Source: Clostridiales bacterium UBA929 (lineage in GTDB: Bacteria; Bacillota; Clostridia; Oscillospirales; UBA929). Taken from it: DNA of 8,055 bases. Each line of letters begins with the position of its first letter. The stretch's first letter is position 1. The DNA is taken from positions 1 to 8,055 of the forward strand of contig DBDP01000004.1 of NCBI GenBank assembly GCA_002293625.1, read 5' to 3'. Shown here in pieces: positions 1 through 6,401 of this stretch. The translations under genes were made by a program, and so were the position numbers. The notes beneath the pieces were generated by a model that was given only the letters and a program-made list of their open reading frames with translations, was not told the DNA's origin and did no database searches.

Positions 1-312
1 CCGGAGGAACATGACCGCCTGATCGCGGTCACCTCCCACCTGCCCCATCTCACCGCTTCGGCGTTACGCCTAAGTTTGCCGGAGAGCGTCAGCCGCGCCT
101 ATGCCGGAGGCGCTTGGCGAGACGGCACACGCGTCGCGGACGCGGAGGGCTTTGCCGGTTTGTTTTTATTAAACCGTGAACATACTTTGCGCGCCGCCGA
201 TACGCTGATTCAAAACCTTACCGCTCTGCGGGACGCCGTCGCGGATAATGACAATACGAAGCTCGCGCGTCTGCTGGATGCGGCGCGGCGGGAGAGGGAG
301 GATTGCTTATGA
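1..312 (+). CDS. tyrA: Prephenate dehydrogenase, C-terminal part (5' end outside window)
   Basis: The reading frame is open from base 1 and ends at TGA 310-312, giving the last 103 residues. TyrA oxidatively decarboxylates prephenate to 4-hydroxyphenylpyruvate with NAD(P)+, the committed step to tyrosine, in the cytoplasm. The fragment carries the C-terminal helical dimerisation domain: an H-D-x3-A-V-T-S-H-L-P-H block at residues 4-16, then a G-G-A-W-R-D-G-T-R-V-A block (family form G-x-x-x-D-T-T-R-I-A, so one Thr is Gly here) and a long helical tail ending in arginines. No ACT domain follows, so feedback control through such a domain is not expected. The stop overlaps the aroB start as ATGA, indicating translational coupling. 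The NAD-binding half is not visible, so the call rests on the C-terminal motifs and on the aromatic pathway context. Confidence 0.87.
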   Translation, partial: PEEHDRLIAVTSHLPHLTASALRLSLPESVSRAYAGGAWRDGTRVADAEGFAGLFLLNREHTLRAADTLIQNLTALRDAVADNDNTKLARLLDAARREREDCL

Positions 313-1346
313 GACGCTTGCGTGTAAACATCCCGGGGCGGGAGTATGAACTTGTTATCGGTGCCGGACTGCTGCGCTCGGCGGGAGCGCTGCTCCGTGA
401 CGTTATCCCGTGCAAGCGGGCGTTTGTGGTAACCGACGGCAACGTCGCGCCGCTGTACGGAGAGACATTATGCGCCGCGTTGCGGAACGAGCGGATAGAA
501 CCGTCGCTTCTGACCGTGCCGCCCGGCGAGGGCAGCAAGTCACAAGCGGTGCTGTTTGGGCTGTACGACAAGATGCTTGAAGCGCAGATCACGCGCGGCG
601 ACGTCATCATCGCGCTGGGCGGCGGCGTCATCGGCGATCTCGCGGGCTATGCCGCCGCGACCCTGCTGCGCGGCATCCCGTTCGTTCAAATCCCGACCAC
701 CCTATTATCGCAAACGGACAGCTCGGTCGGCGGCAAAGTGGCTATCAACCACCCGCACGGGAAGAACCTGATCGGCGCATTCCATCAACCGAAGTTAGTT
801 ATCGCCGATACCGATACGCTAAAAACCCTTCCGCTCCGTGAACTTGCCTGCGGGTTGGCCGAGGTGATCAAGCACGGCGCGATTGCCGACGCCGGGCTAT
901 TTTCTCTCCTTGAAGAAGATGTATCCGACTACGCGGGACTTATCGATCGTAACTGCGACATTAAGCGGCGCGTCGTCGAGGCGGACGAGTTTGACACCGG
1001 CGGGCGATTCGTTTTGAATTTCGGTCACACCTTCGGTCACGCGGTCGAAGCGCAGGGCGGCTTTTCGCGGTACAACCACGGGGAAGCCGTCGCGATCGGC
1101 ATGGTGACCGCCGCCGTGTTGGGCGAGAAACTGGGCGTTACCACATCCGGCACGGCGGAGCGGCTACGGCGGGTTCTGACCCTGCACGGACTACCAGTCT
1201 CGTCCGACGAAGCGCCGGACTGGTCGCTCACGCTGACCGACAAGAAGCGGGACGGCGATACCCTGCGCCTTGTCCTGCTCAAAGAGATCGGCGAGGCGAT
1301 CCTCTACCCCATTGACGTAAATAAACTGTTGGAGCTGCTGAAATGA
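309..1346 (+). CDS. aroB: 3-dehydroquinate synthase
   Basis: The 345-residue product converts DAHP to 3-dehydroquinate (second step of the shikimate pathway) using NAD+ and a divalent metal. The NAD-binding glycine motif GGGVIGDLAGY is at about 104-114, followed by the family block P-T-T-L-L-S-Q-T-D-S-S-V-G-G-K at 129-143. By alignment to the fungal enzyme, the metal ligands are Glu185 (in AEVIKHG), His240 (NFGH) and His257 (NHGE), with catalytic Lys188 and His244; all are present. Length is normal for the family (about 340-370). I chose ATG 309 because it overlaps the tyrA stop as ATGA and gives a normal N-terminus; an in-frame TTG at 303 would add only two residues. The stop overlaps aroC in the same way. 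Expression probably depends on coupling, since there is no separate strong ribosome site beyond the GGAG-rich end of tyrA. Confidence 0.97.
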   Translation: MRRLRVNIPGREYELVIGAGLLRSAGALLRDVIPCKRAFVVTDGNVAPLYGETLCAALRNERIEPSLLTVPPGEGSKSQAVLFGLYDKMLEAQITRGDVIIALGGGVIGDLAGYAAATLLRGIPFVQIPTTLLSQTDSSVGGKVAINHPHGKNLIGAFHQPKLVIADTDTLKTLPLRELACGLAEVIKHGAIADAGLFSLLEEDVSDYAGLIDRNCDIKRRVVEADEFDTGGRFVLNFGHTFGHAVEAQGGFSRYNHGEAVAIGMVTAAVLGEKLGVTTSGTAERLRRVLTLHGLPVSSDEAPDWSLTLTDKKRDGDTLRLVLLKEIGEAILYPIDVNKLLELLK

Positions 1347-2308
1347 ACACGTTTGGTGAAAAATTCAAACTCTCGATTTTCGGCGAATCCCACGGCGCGG
1401 CGGTCGGCATCGTGATCGACGGCTTGCCGCCGGGTTTTACGCCCGATATGGAGGCGGTGCGGGAACAGATGCGCCGCCGCGCGCCCGGACAGGGAGAACA
1501 CACGACCGCGCGCCGCGAAACCGACGAGCCGGAGATCATCAGCGGACTGTTTGAGAAAAAGACCACCGGCGCGCCGCTCTGCTGCCTCCTCCGCAACGCC
1601 GATACGCGCTCCGGCGATTATACGCCGCATCTTCCCCGCCCCGGACACGCCGACCTCGCGGCGCATGAAAAATACAAAGGATTCGCCGACTACCGCGGCG
1701 GCGGGCATTTCTCCGGGCGGCTGACCGCCTCTCTCGTTTTCGCGGGCGCACTCGCACGGCAGTTGTTACCCGGCGTTACAATCACGGCGAGGATAGCCGA
1801 GATTGAGGGAAAGCCTGTAGGGGACGCCGTCCCCGGCGTCCCGCAAGAGAACGCGATTTTAACGGCGAAACAGGACGGGGATTCGGTCGGCGGCGTAATT
1901 GCCTGCGTTGCCGAAGGGCTTCCGGCAGGGTTGGGGGAACCGTTCTTCTGCTCGGCGGAAAGCCGTCTCAGCGCGCTGTTATTTTCGATTCCCGCCGTAA
2001 AGGCGGTTGAATTTGACGACGGAATCGCGCTCGCCGGAATGCGCGGCTCGGAGTCCAACCTTTACCCTTTCGGGGTCTTGGGCGGTATCACCAGCGGAAA
2101 GCCGCTCCGCTTTTCGGTTTGGATCAAACCCACGCCGTCGATCGCGAAGGAGCAGGATACCGTTGACCTTCGCACCGGGCTTCCGGCCAAGCTGACCGTC
2201 CGGGGGCGGCACGATCCCTGTATCGTCCCCCGCGCCGTTCCGGTGGTGGAGGCCGCCGCCGCGATCGGGCTGCTGGATCTCTGGCTGTCGGCGGGGTTCC
2301 CTCTATGA
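1343..2308 (+). CDS. aroC: Chorismate synthase, shortened form
   Basis: This FMN-dependent enzyme turns EPSP into chorismate, the branch-point product of the shikimate pathway. The three family signatures are recognisable: GESHGAAVGIVIDGLP at 14-29 (with His17), GGHFSGRLTASLVFAGAL near 115-132, and RHDPC at 289-293. The RPGHAD motif holds His102, and KPTPSIAKEQ is present. At 321 residues it is clearly shorter than the usual 350-390. Two places account for much of this. The segment between the AEIEG block and GDSVGG (about 153-179) is short and holds a palindromic repeat. After MRGSESN (233-239) the chain runs directly through LYPFGVLGGI, so the usual TNxxGG segment is missing. The frame is intact and codon use looks like its neighbours, so I read it as a functional compact enzyme, not a pseudogene. 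It has ATGA overlaps with aroB and aroK. Confidence 0.95.
   Translation: MNTFGEKFKLSIFGESHGAAVGIVIDGLPPGFTPDMEAVREQMRRRAPGQGEHTTARRETDEPEIISGLFEKKTTGAPLCCLLRNADTRSGDYTPHLPRPGHADLAAHEKYKGFADYRGGGHFSGRLTASLVFAGALARQLLPGVTITARIAEIEGKPVGDAVPGVPQENAILTAKQDGDSVGGVIACVAEGLPAGLGEPFFCSAESRLSALLFSIPAVKAVEFDDGIALAGMRGSESNLYPFGVLGGITSGKPLRFSVWIKPTPSIAKEQDTVDLRTGLPAKLTVRGRHDPCIVPRAVPVVEAAAAIGLLDLWLSAGFPL
1817..1843 (+). repeat. GTAGGG palindromic element, copy 1, inside aroC
   Basis: This 27-base element starts GTAGGGGACG and ends GGCGTCCCG. It can fold two mutually exclusive ways: GGGGAC (1820-1825) with GTCCCC (1829-1834), loop 3; or GGGACGCC (1821-1828) with GGCGTCCC (1835-1842), loop 6. Both pairings are perfect. 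It matches copy 3 at 20 of 27 positions. It lies in frame and encodes VGDAVPGVP, residues 159-167 of AroC, within a segment that is short and variable in this protein. Identification as a repeat family is from comparison within this window only. Confidence 0.6.
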
Positions 2309-2775
2309 AAAACATTGTATTGATCGGAATGCCGGGGTGCGGCAAAAGTACGGTCGGTTTCTTGCTCGGACGTCCGTTTTTTGACAGCGACACTGAAATC
2401 GAAACATCCCAAAATCTGGCGATCCCCGAAATTTTCGCGCGTTACGGAGAACCCGTGTTTCGCGCGGCGGAGCGGCGGATTATTGAGCGTCTCGCGGCTT
2501 TGCGCGGCGTTACGATCGCGACCGGCGGCGGCGCGGTGAAGGATCCCGCCAATATGGAAGCCCTGCGCCGTAACGGCGTAATCGTCTTTTTGGAACGCCC
2601 GCCGGAACTGATTGACACCGGCAACGCCGAGCGCCCGCTGACGCGGAATATGGAACAATGGGAAGCGCTGTACCGCGAACGCCTGCCGTTGTACCAAAAA
2701 TACGCCGACATCACCGTTCGCAACGATACGACACCCCAGTTGTGTGCGGTGAAGATACTGCAAACGATAATGTAA
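2305..2775 (+). CDS. aroK: Shikimate kinase
   Basis: The 156-residue P-loop kinase phosphorylates the 3-hydroxyl of shikimate with ATP. The Walker A motif GMPGCGKST is at 8-16. The shikimate-binding residues are Asp29 in FFDSD, Arg53 in GEPVFR and the GGG at 74-76. The lid arginine is in ERPL (Arg110), and the family arginine before P-L-Y is Arg126. It is a little shorter than the usual 165-175 residues. The first helix, between STVG and FFDSD, has about four residues fewer than in E. coli AroK (one helical turn), and the lid is also short. The ATG overlaps the aroC stop as ATGA, so translation is likely coupled. The last sense codon is ATG, and the TAA stop precedes an 18-base gap to aroQ. 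All catalytic positions are present, so it is probably active. Confidence 0.95.
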   Translation: MKNIVLIGMPGCGKSTVGFLLGRPFFDSDTEIETSQNLAIPEIFARYGEPVFRAAERRIIERLAALRGVTIATGGGAVKDPANMEALRRNGVIVFLERPPELIDTGNAERPLTRNMEQWEALYRERLPLYQKYADITVRNDTTPQLCAVKILQTIM

Positions 2776-2778
2776 TGC

Positions 2779-2785
2779 AAAGGAG
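2779..2785 (+). promoter_or_regulatory. Shine-Dalgarno site of aroQ
   Basis: AAAGGAG sits eight bases before the aroQ ATG at 2794. It is the only clear stand-alone ribosome site within the aro cluster; the other internal starts rely on overlaps. It fixes the aroQ start. Confidence 0.75.
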
Positions 2786-2793
2786 TTGAGCCA

Positions 2794-3216
2794 ATGAAAA
2801 TACTTGTTCTAAACGGTCCCAACATCAATCTGCTAGGCAAACGCGAGCCGGAGGTTTACGGAACGGCTACCTACGCCGACTTAGAGGCCGCCGTGCGGGA
2901 ACGCGCGAAAAGGCGCGGCGTGGACGTCTCGTTTGTACAGACCAACCACGAGGGCGAATTGGTTACGCGAATTCAAAACGCCGCCGGCGTCTACGACGGC
3001 ATGGTGCTGAACCCCGCCGCCTACACCCACACCAGCATCGCCATTCTCGACGCGCTGACCGCCTGCGGCGTACCCGCCGTGGAGGTGCACCTCAGCAACA
3101 TCCATAAGCGTGAGGAATTCCGGCACCGTTCGGTGACCGCCGCCGGCTGCGTCGGGCAGATTTGCGGCTTCGGGATCAAGGGGTATCTGCTCGCTATCGA
3201 CTATTTATGTTCCTAG
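2794..3216 (+). CDS. aroQ: 3-dehydroquinate dehydratase, type II
   Basis: The 140-residue product is a type II (dodecameric, non-Schiff-base) dehydroquinase, which dehydrates 3-dehydroquinate to 3-dehydroshikimate. The N-terminus NGPNINLLGKREPEVYG (7-23) carries Arg17 and the catalytic Tyr22. Q-T-N-H-E-G-E-L-V is at 49-57, and N-P-A-A-Y-T-H-T-S at 73-81 holds Asn73 and His79. VEVHLSNIHKREEFRHRS (96-113) holds the catalytic His99 and Arg110. Length is typical (about 140-150), and every active-site residue I know for the family is present. It begins after a good AAAGGAG site. Its last ten bases overlap the aroE start. Confidence 0.97.
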   Translation: MKILVLNGPNINLLGKREPEVYGTATYADLEAAVRERAKRRGVDVSFVQTNHEGELVTRIQNAAGVYDGMVLNPAAYTHTSIAILDALTACGVPAVEVHLSNIHKREEFRHRSVTAAGCVGQICGFGIKGYLLAIDYLCS

Positions 3217-4028
3217 CGGTCATCGGCGACCCGATCGCCCACAGCCTGTCCCCCGCCATTCATACCGCCGTGTTCGCCGAGCTGGGGCTTCCGCTGCGCT
3301 ACGAAAAATACCGCGTTGAGAAGGGGTGTTTGCCTGATTGGCTCCCCACCGTCAGCGCCGAGGGTATCGACGGTTTCAACGTCACGATGCCGCATAAGCG
3401 GGATATAGCAGCCGTGTGCGGCGTTACGGGAGACGCCGCCTCAGCAGGAGTCCCGCGGGAGAGCGTCAATACCGTGCGGGTAGAGCAAGACGGGTCGATG
3501 AGCGGATTTTCCACCGACGAGGGCGGGTTTTTGCTTTCGCTGTCGGAATTAGGGTTCGACGTTGCGGGCAAAAACGCCGTTATTGTCGGGCAGGGCGGCG
3601 TCGCGCAAACGTTAAGCGCCGCTTTATCCCCTCTCGCGAAAACGGTTACGTGCGTATCCGCGCGATCTAACGGCGCAAATCGGCGTGCCGAGGGCGTCAC
3701 GCCCTACGTAGATTGGCGCGCTTCTTTGCAAGACACCGACCTGTTGATTAACGCCACACCGCTGGGTATGGAGGGTGTCTCCGACACGTGGCTTGACCTG
3801 TCGTTTTTACGTCTCCTGCCGAAGGACGCGTTGGTTTACGATCTGCTGTACCGCCCGCCGGTCACGCCGCTGCTGCAAGCCGCCGCCGAGCTGGGGTTGC
3901 AGACGCAAAACGGGCTTGCGATGCTGATTTATCAGGCGATCTTATCCGATGAAATCTATCTGCGCCGGACGCTGGACGTAACGGCGCTGAAGAAGGCGGC
4001 GGCAGCGCGTACTCTCGCCGCCTTGTGA
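3207..4028 (+). CDS. aroE: Shikimate dehydrogenase
   Basis: The 273-residue NADPH-dependent enzyme reduces 3-dehydroshikimate to shikimate. I see GDPIAHSLSP at 7-16, NVTMPHK at 58-64 with catalytic Lys64, SVNTV at 86-90, and S-T-D-E-G-G-F at 102-108 with catalytic Asp104. The Rossmann loop GQGGVAQT is at 128-135, then INATPLGM at 181-188 and the C-terminal VYDLLYRPPVTPLL and NGLAMLIYQA blocks. Deviations: the usual GAVNT is replaced by PRESVNT with a few extra residues before it, the NTD motif is STD, and the NADP-specificity segment after strand 2 (about 152-170) is short and contains a palindromic repeat. ATG 3207 gives the standard MFLAVIGDP N-terminus and overlaps aroQ by 10 bases; an in-frame ATG at 3162 would add 15 unlikely residues. 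No nearby ribosome site is visible, so coupling to aroQ is likely. Confidence 0.95.
   Translation: MFLAVIGDPIAHSLSPAIHTAVFAELGLPLRYEKYRVEKGCLPDWLPTVSAEGIDGFNVTMPHKRDIAAVCGVTGDAASAGVPRESVNTVRVEQDGSMSGFSTDEGGFLLSLSELGFDVAGKNAVIVGQGGVAQTLSAALSPLAKTVTCVSARSNGANRRAEGVTPYVDWRASLQDTDLLINATPLGMEGVSDTWLDLSFLRLLPKDALVYDLLYRPPVTPLLQAAAELGLQTQNGLAMLIYQAILSDEIYLRRTLDVTALKKAAAARTLAAL
3681..3707 (-). repeat. GTAGGG palindromic element, copy 2, inside aroE
   Basis: Read on the minus strand, this 27-base element starts GTAGGGCGTG and ends CGGCACGCCG. It matches copy 3 at 24 of 27 positions. On the plus strand, AGGGCGT (3691-3697) pairs with ACGCCCT (3699-3705), and alternatively GGCGTG (3682-3687) pairs with CACGCC (3698-3703). 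It is antisense to aroE and contributes roughly residues 160-167 (RAEGVTPY), in the variable stretch between the second Rossmann strand and INATPLGM. The high similarity to copy 3, which is at a gene end with a different coding role, argues that it is a true repeat and not protein-driven. Confidence 0.7.
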
Positions 4029-4037
4029 AGTTTTTCC

Positions 4038-4066
4038 TTCCCTTTTTGCAAAAGATGGAGTATAAT
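4038..4066 (+). promoter_or_regulatory. Candidate promoter before the racemase-decarboxylase pair
   Basis: A perfect TATAAT lies at 4061-4066, in the 88-base gap after aroE. Seventeen bases upstream the hexamer is TTCCCT (4038-4043), a poor match to TTGACA, so the promoter may be weak or activator-dependent. The TATAAT lies about 50 bases before the ATG at 4117. The gap is one of only two over 50 bases in the window and marks a likely new transcription unit. Confidence 0.45.
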
Positions 4067-4082
4067 GTCCGCAAACGGACAT
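4065..4082. promoter_or_regulatory. Perfect inverted repeat overlapping the -10 box (candidate operator)
   Basis: ATGTCCG, a CAAA spacer, and CGGACAT form a perfect 7-bp inverted repeat. Its left arm shares two bases with the TATAAT box, and it covers the expected start point of transcription. This position suits a repressor operator. As RNA it could instead form a small hairpin at the 5' end of the transcript. It has no T-run, so it is not an intrinsic terminator. The function is inferred. Confidence 0.45.
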
Positions 4083-4116
4083 AGCGCTCATCCCGAAAAA
4101 ACAGGGGGCGGCAAAC

Positions 4117-5175
4117 ATGAAAGAGCTGTTCATCGACAAGGGGTTGCTGGAACGGAATTACAGCGTAGTGCGCCAAAAGCTGGAGGGCGCGCAGGTGATG
4201 GCCGTGCTGAAAAACAACGCCTACGGCTTGGGTTTGCTGCCGATGGCGCGTTTTTGGCGGGAAGCGGGCGTGCGCCGTTTCGGGATAGGCGACCCCGCCG
4301 ACGCGGCTCTGCTGCGGAGCGAGGGGTTTACGCAGGAGGAACTGCTCCTGATGCGTCCTACCGCCGTTCCGGCCGAGATAGATATGATGCTGGACAACGG
4401 CGTGATCGCGACGATAGGCTCGCAGGAATCGGCGCTGGCGCTGTCGGGAATCGCCGAAAAACGCAGCACGGTCGCCGAGGCGCACCTAAAAATCGACTGC
4501 GGGCTTGGGCGGTACGGTTTCCTGCCGCGTGAGCTTGACAAGATTCAAAACATCTTTTCTTACATGCAAAACATCGCCGTTTCGGGCGTTTATACCCATC
4601 TGCCAAGCGGGATCAACCTAAAAAAAGCAAAACTCTGTCTGGAGAGTTTTGACGCGGTGCTAACCGCGCTGCGCGAAAAATCCATCGAAACGGGTACCGT
4701 CCACGCGCTCGGCTCGACCGCGCTGTTCCACTACGACACCCTGCCGCAGTACGACATGGTGCGTATCGGCGCGGCGATGACGGGGCGTATCTCCGGTAAG
4801 ACGGGCTTGGCGCAGGTCGGCTCGGTCATCGCCCCGATCACCGAGGTGCGCTGGATCCCCGCCGCTTCCGCCGTCGCGGGGAGGCTGCGTTTTCGGCATC
4901 CGGTGAGGGTGGGTTTTTTACCCGTTGGTTACGCAAACGGCTTTTTGGTTGGGAAACCCACCTATTCGCGCCTATTTGAGTTCCGGCGCGGGAAGGTCGG
5001 CTACGGCAAGGTGACGGTGAAACTGGACAATGGGGAAACGGTGAACGTAATCGGATTGGTCGGGCAGAACCACATGGTTCTTGACCTAACCAAATCCAAT
5101 GCGTCGGTGGGTTCGGTGGCGCAGGTCAACGTCAACCCGCTGTTCGCCGCGTCTATCCCCCGCGTGCTGCAATGA
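4117..5175 (+). CDS. alr: Alanine racemase-family PLP enzyme
   Basis: The 352-residue protein has the fold type III layout: a PLP-binding barrel followed by a beta domain. The PLP lysine is Lys32 in AVLKNNAYG (29-37). KIDCGLGRYGF at 125-135 matches the family K-I-D-T-G-M-x-R-x-G block, then VYTHLPS and MVRIGAAMTGR. The second catalytic residue, Tyr272, is in PVGYANG, where the family usually has GYADG. The protein ends in the usual N-P-L-F and P-R-V blocks. The loop that normally reads C-M-D is N-H-M-V and about two residues shorter. Alr makes D-alanine for peptidoglycan; the ATGA overlap with an amino acid decarboxylase leaves open another substrate such as lysine or ornithine. A GGGGG stretch eight bases before ATG 4117 is the likely ribosome site. 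The family is sure; the substrate is not. Confidence 0.85.
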   Translation: MKELFIDKGLLERNYSVVRQKLEGAQVMAVLKNNAYGLGLLPMARFWREAGVRRFGIGDPADAALLRSEGFTQEELLLMRPTAVPAEIDMMLDNGVIATIGSQESALALSGIAEKRSTVAEAHLKIDCGLGRYGFLPRELDKIQNIFSYMQNIAVSGVYTHLPSGINLKKAKLCLESFDAVLTALREKSIETGTVHALGSTALFHYDTLPQYDMVRIGAAMTGRISGKTGLAQVGSVIAPITEVRWIPAASAVAGRLRFRHPVRVGFLPVGYANGFLVGKPTYSRLFEFRRGKVGYGKVTVKLDNGETVNVIGLVGQNHMVLDLTKSNASVGSVAQVNVNPLFAASIPRVLQ

Positions 5176-6401
5176 GTTTGCTTGAGGTCCTGAAAACATA
5201 TGCGGAACGCGGCGCTTCACGGTTTCATATGCCCGGGCATAAGGGGGTATTACCGCCCCCTTTTAACGAAGCTGCCAAGATAGACGTTACCGAACTGGGC
5301 GCGACCGGCGATTTGTATCACGAAAATAACGGCGCGATTCGCGAGTCCGAGCGCGGCATGGCGGCACTGTACGGCGCGAAGGATTGTCTGTACCTCACCG
5401 GCGGCGCGACGCAGGGTATTTTTGCGATGCTCGCGTCCGCAGCCGCGCCGGGTGATTCTGTCTATGTTTGGCGCGGCTGTCACAGGAGCGTACACAACGC
5501 GCTGGCGCTGCTGGATCTGCGCCCTGTATGGTTTTGGGACGCGCCGCCGGAGGGCATTCGCGCCCCGTTGATTTATACCTCACCGGATTACTACGGCAGG
5601 CTGTACCCCAAGCCAAAGACGGACGGGTTTGTGTTATGCGACGCGGCGCACGGGGCGCATCTGCCGTTTTGTCTGCCGGATTATAACCCTCCGGGGAATC
5701 TTTGGGTAACGTCGGCGCATAAGACGCTGGGCGCTCTGGGGCAGTCGGCGATGCTTTTATCGGACGGCTCGGTTGACACGGCTCTTTTGCGGGAACAGAG
5801 CTCGGTATTTGGCACAGCCTCGCCGTCGTTCGCGCTTCTTGCGTCGCTAGACGCCATCCGCGCGGAACTTACGAATAATGGACGCGGAGCGTGGGAGCGA
5901 ATAACCGCGTTTACCCGGTCGCTCGCCGAAAAAGACAGCCGCGTATTCGTGCAGGATCCCGCAAAGGTAACCGTCACCACCGGCGACGGATTGGGCGACG
6001 CGGCGCGCCTTAATCGGGAGTTATCCGTCGTGCCGGAAATGGCGGACAAATACCGCTTGGTTTTTATGCTGTCACCGCACAACACCGACGAGGATTTTTC
6101 CCGGCTGGAACAAGCCCTTGCGGCAATTCCCGTCCGGGATATTACAGCTCAAACGGGCACACATTTCGCGCTTCCTGAGTCCGTCATGACGCCGCGGGAG
6201 GCGTTTTTTTCGCTGCGGGAACGGGTTCCGCTCACAGACGCCGCCGGGCGGATCGCCGCGCGGGTGTTCGCCCCTTCGCCGCCGGGCGTGCCGCTCTTCT
6301 CGCCCGGGGAACGGATCGACAAAAAAACGCTCGATATTTTACCGGACATATGCTATAATGAAGACGAGCTTATTTGGGTTGTTAAGGAGGATTTCCTGTG
6401 A
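5172..6401 (+). CDS. Orn/Lys/Arg decarboxylase family protein, compact form
   Basis: This is a 409-residue fold type I PLP enzyme that would decarboxylate a basic amino acid to a polyamine or diamine. The order of motifs is RFHMPGHKG (17-25), D-V-T-E-L-G-A-T-G-D-L-Y-H (38-50), TGGATQG (76-82), a HRSVHNAL block near 105, DAAHGAHLPF (157-166; Asp157 contacts the PLP ring, and the family usually has DEAHG), and SAHKTLGALGQS (181-192) with the Schiff-base Lys184. The C-terminal PSPPGVPLFSPGE (368-380) matches the family YPPGIP block. Members of this YaaO-type group are usually about 450-490 residues, so this one is short; there is no N-terminal wing domain. The start overlaps the racemase stop as ATGA, and the end overlaps darA as GTGA. 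Arginine, lysine and ornithine cannot be told apart by eye. Confidence 0.9.
   Translation: MSLLEVLKTYAERGASRFHMPGHKGVLPPPFNEAAKIDVTELGATGDLYHENNGAIRESERGMAALYGAKDCLYLTGGATQGIFAMLASAAAPGDSVYVWRGCHRSVHNALALLDLRPVWFWDAPPEGIRAPLIYTSPDYYGRLYPKPKTDGFVLCDAAHGAHLPFCLPDYNPPGNLWVTSAHKTLGALGQSAMLLSDGSVDTALLREQSSVFGTASPSFALLASLDAIRAELTNNGRGAWERITAFTRSLAEKDSRVFVQDPAKVTVTTGDGLGDAARLNRELSVVPEMADKYRLVFMLSPHNTDEDFSRLEQALAAIPVRDITAQTGTHFALPESVMTPREAFFSLRERVPLTDAAGRIAARVFAPSPPGVPLFSPGERIDKKTLDILPDICYNEDELIWVVKEDFL
6331..6359 (+). promoter_or_regulatory. Candidate extended -10 promoter for darA
   Basis: TATAAT at 6354-6359 is preceded by TGC (extended -10). A TCGATA hexamer at 6331-6336 matches TTGACA at four of six positions, with a 17-base spacer. 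It lies within the last codons of the decarboxylase gene, about 40 bases before the darA start. It would let darA, holB and ricT be expressed apart from the upstream pair. Confidence 0.55.
6383..6390 (+). promoter_or_regulatory. Strong Shine-Dalgarno site of darA
   Basis: TAAGGAGG sits seven bases before GTG 6398. It is the best ribosome site in the window and supports the GTG start, even though the start overlaps the stop of the gene before it. Confidence 0.8.

Noticed and set aside
2062..2763. Long minus-strand open frame of 233 codons across aroC and aroK
   Set aside because: It is the shadow of two well-supported genes with GC-rich third positions, and no recognisable motif is present.
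3424..3456. Possible fourth, decayed palindromic element in aroE (TACGGGAGACGCC and later GGAGTCCCGC)
   Set aside because: The two arms resemble copy 1, but spacing and the central part do not match and pairing is broken, so chance in GC-rich coding DNA is as likely.
4043..4055. CTTTTTGCAAAAG as an aroE terminator
   Set aside because: The stem is only five AT-rich pairs and no T-run follows; it lies within the spacer of the candidate promoter.
4065..4532. Overlapping 155-codon frame starting at ATG 4065
   Set aside because: It is low-complexity, rich in Arg, Gly and Ala, runs inside the racemase gene in another frame, and has no family motif.
4076..6350. Shared CGGACATA near both TATAAT boxes (4076-4083 and 6343-6350)
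   Set aside because: It lies downstream of one -10 and upstream of the other, and the second is within codons for LPDIC, so a common operator is not supported.
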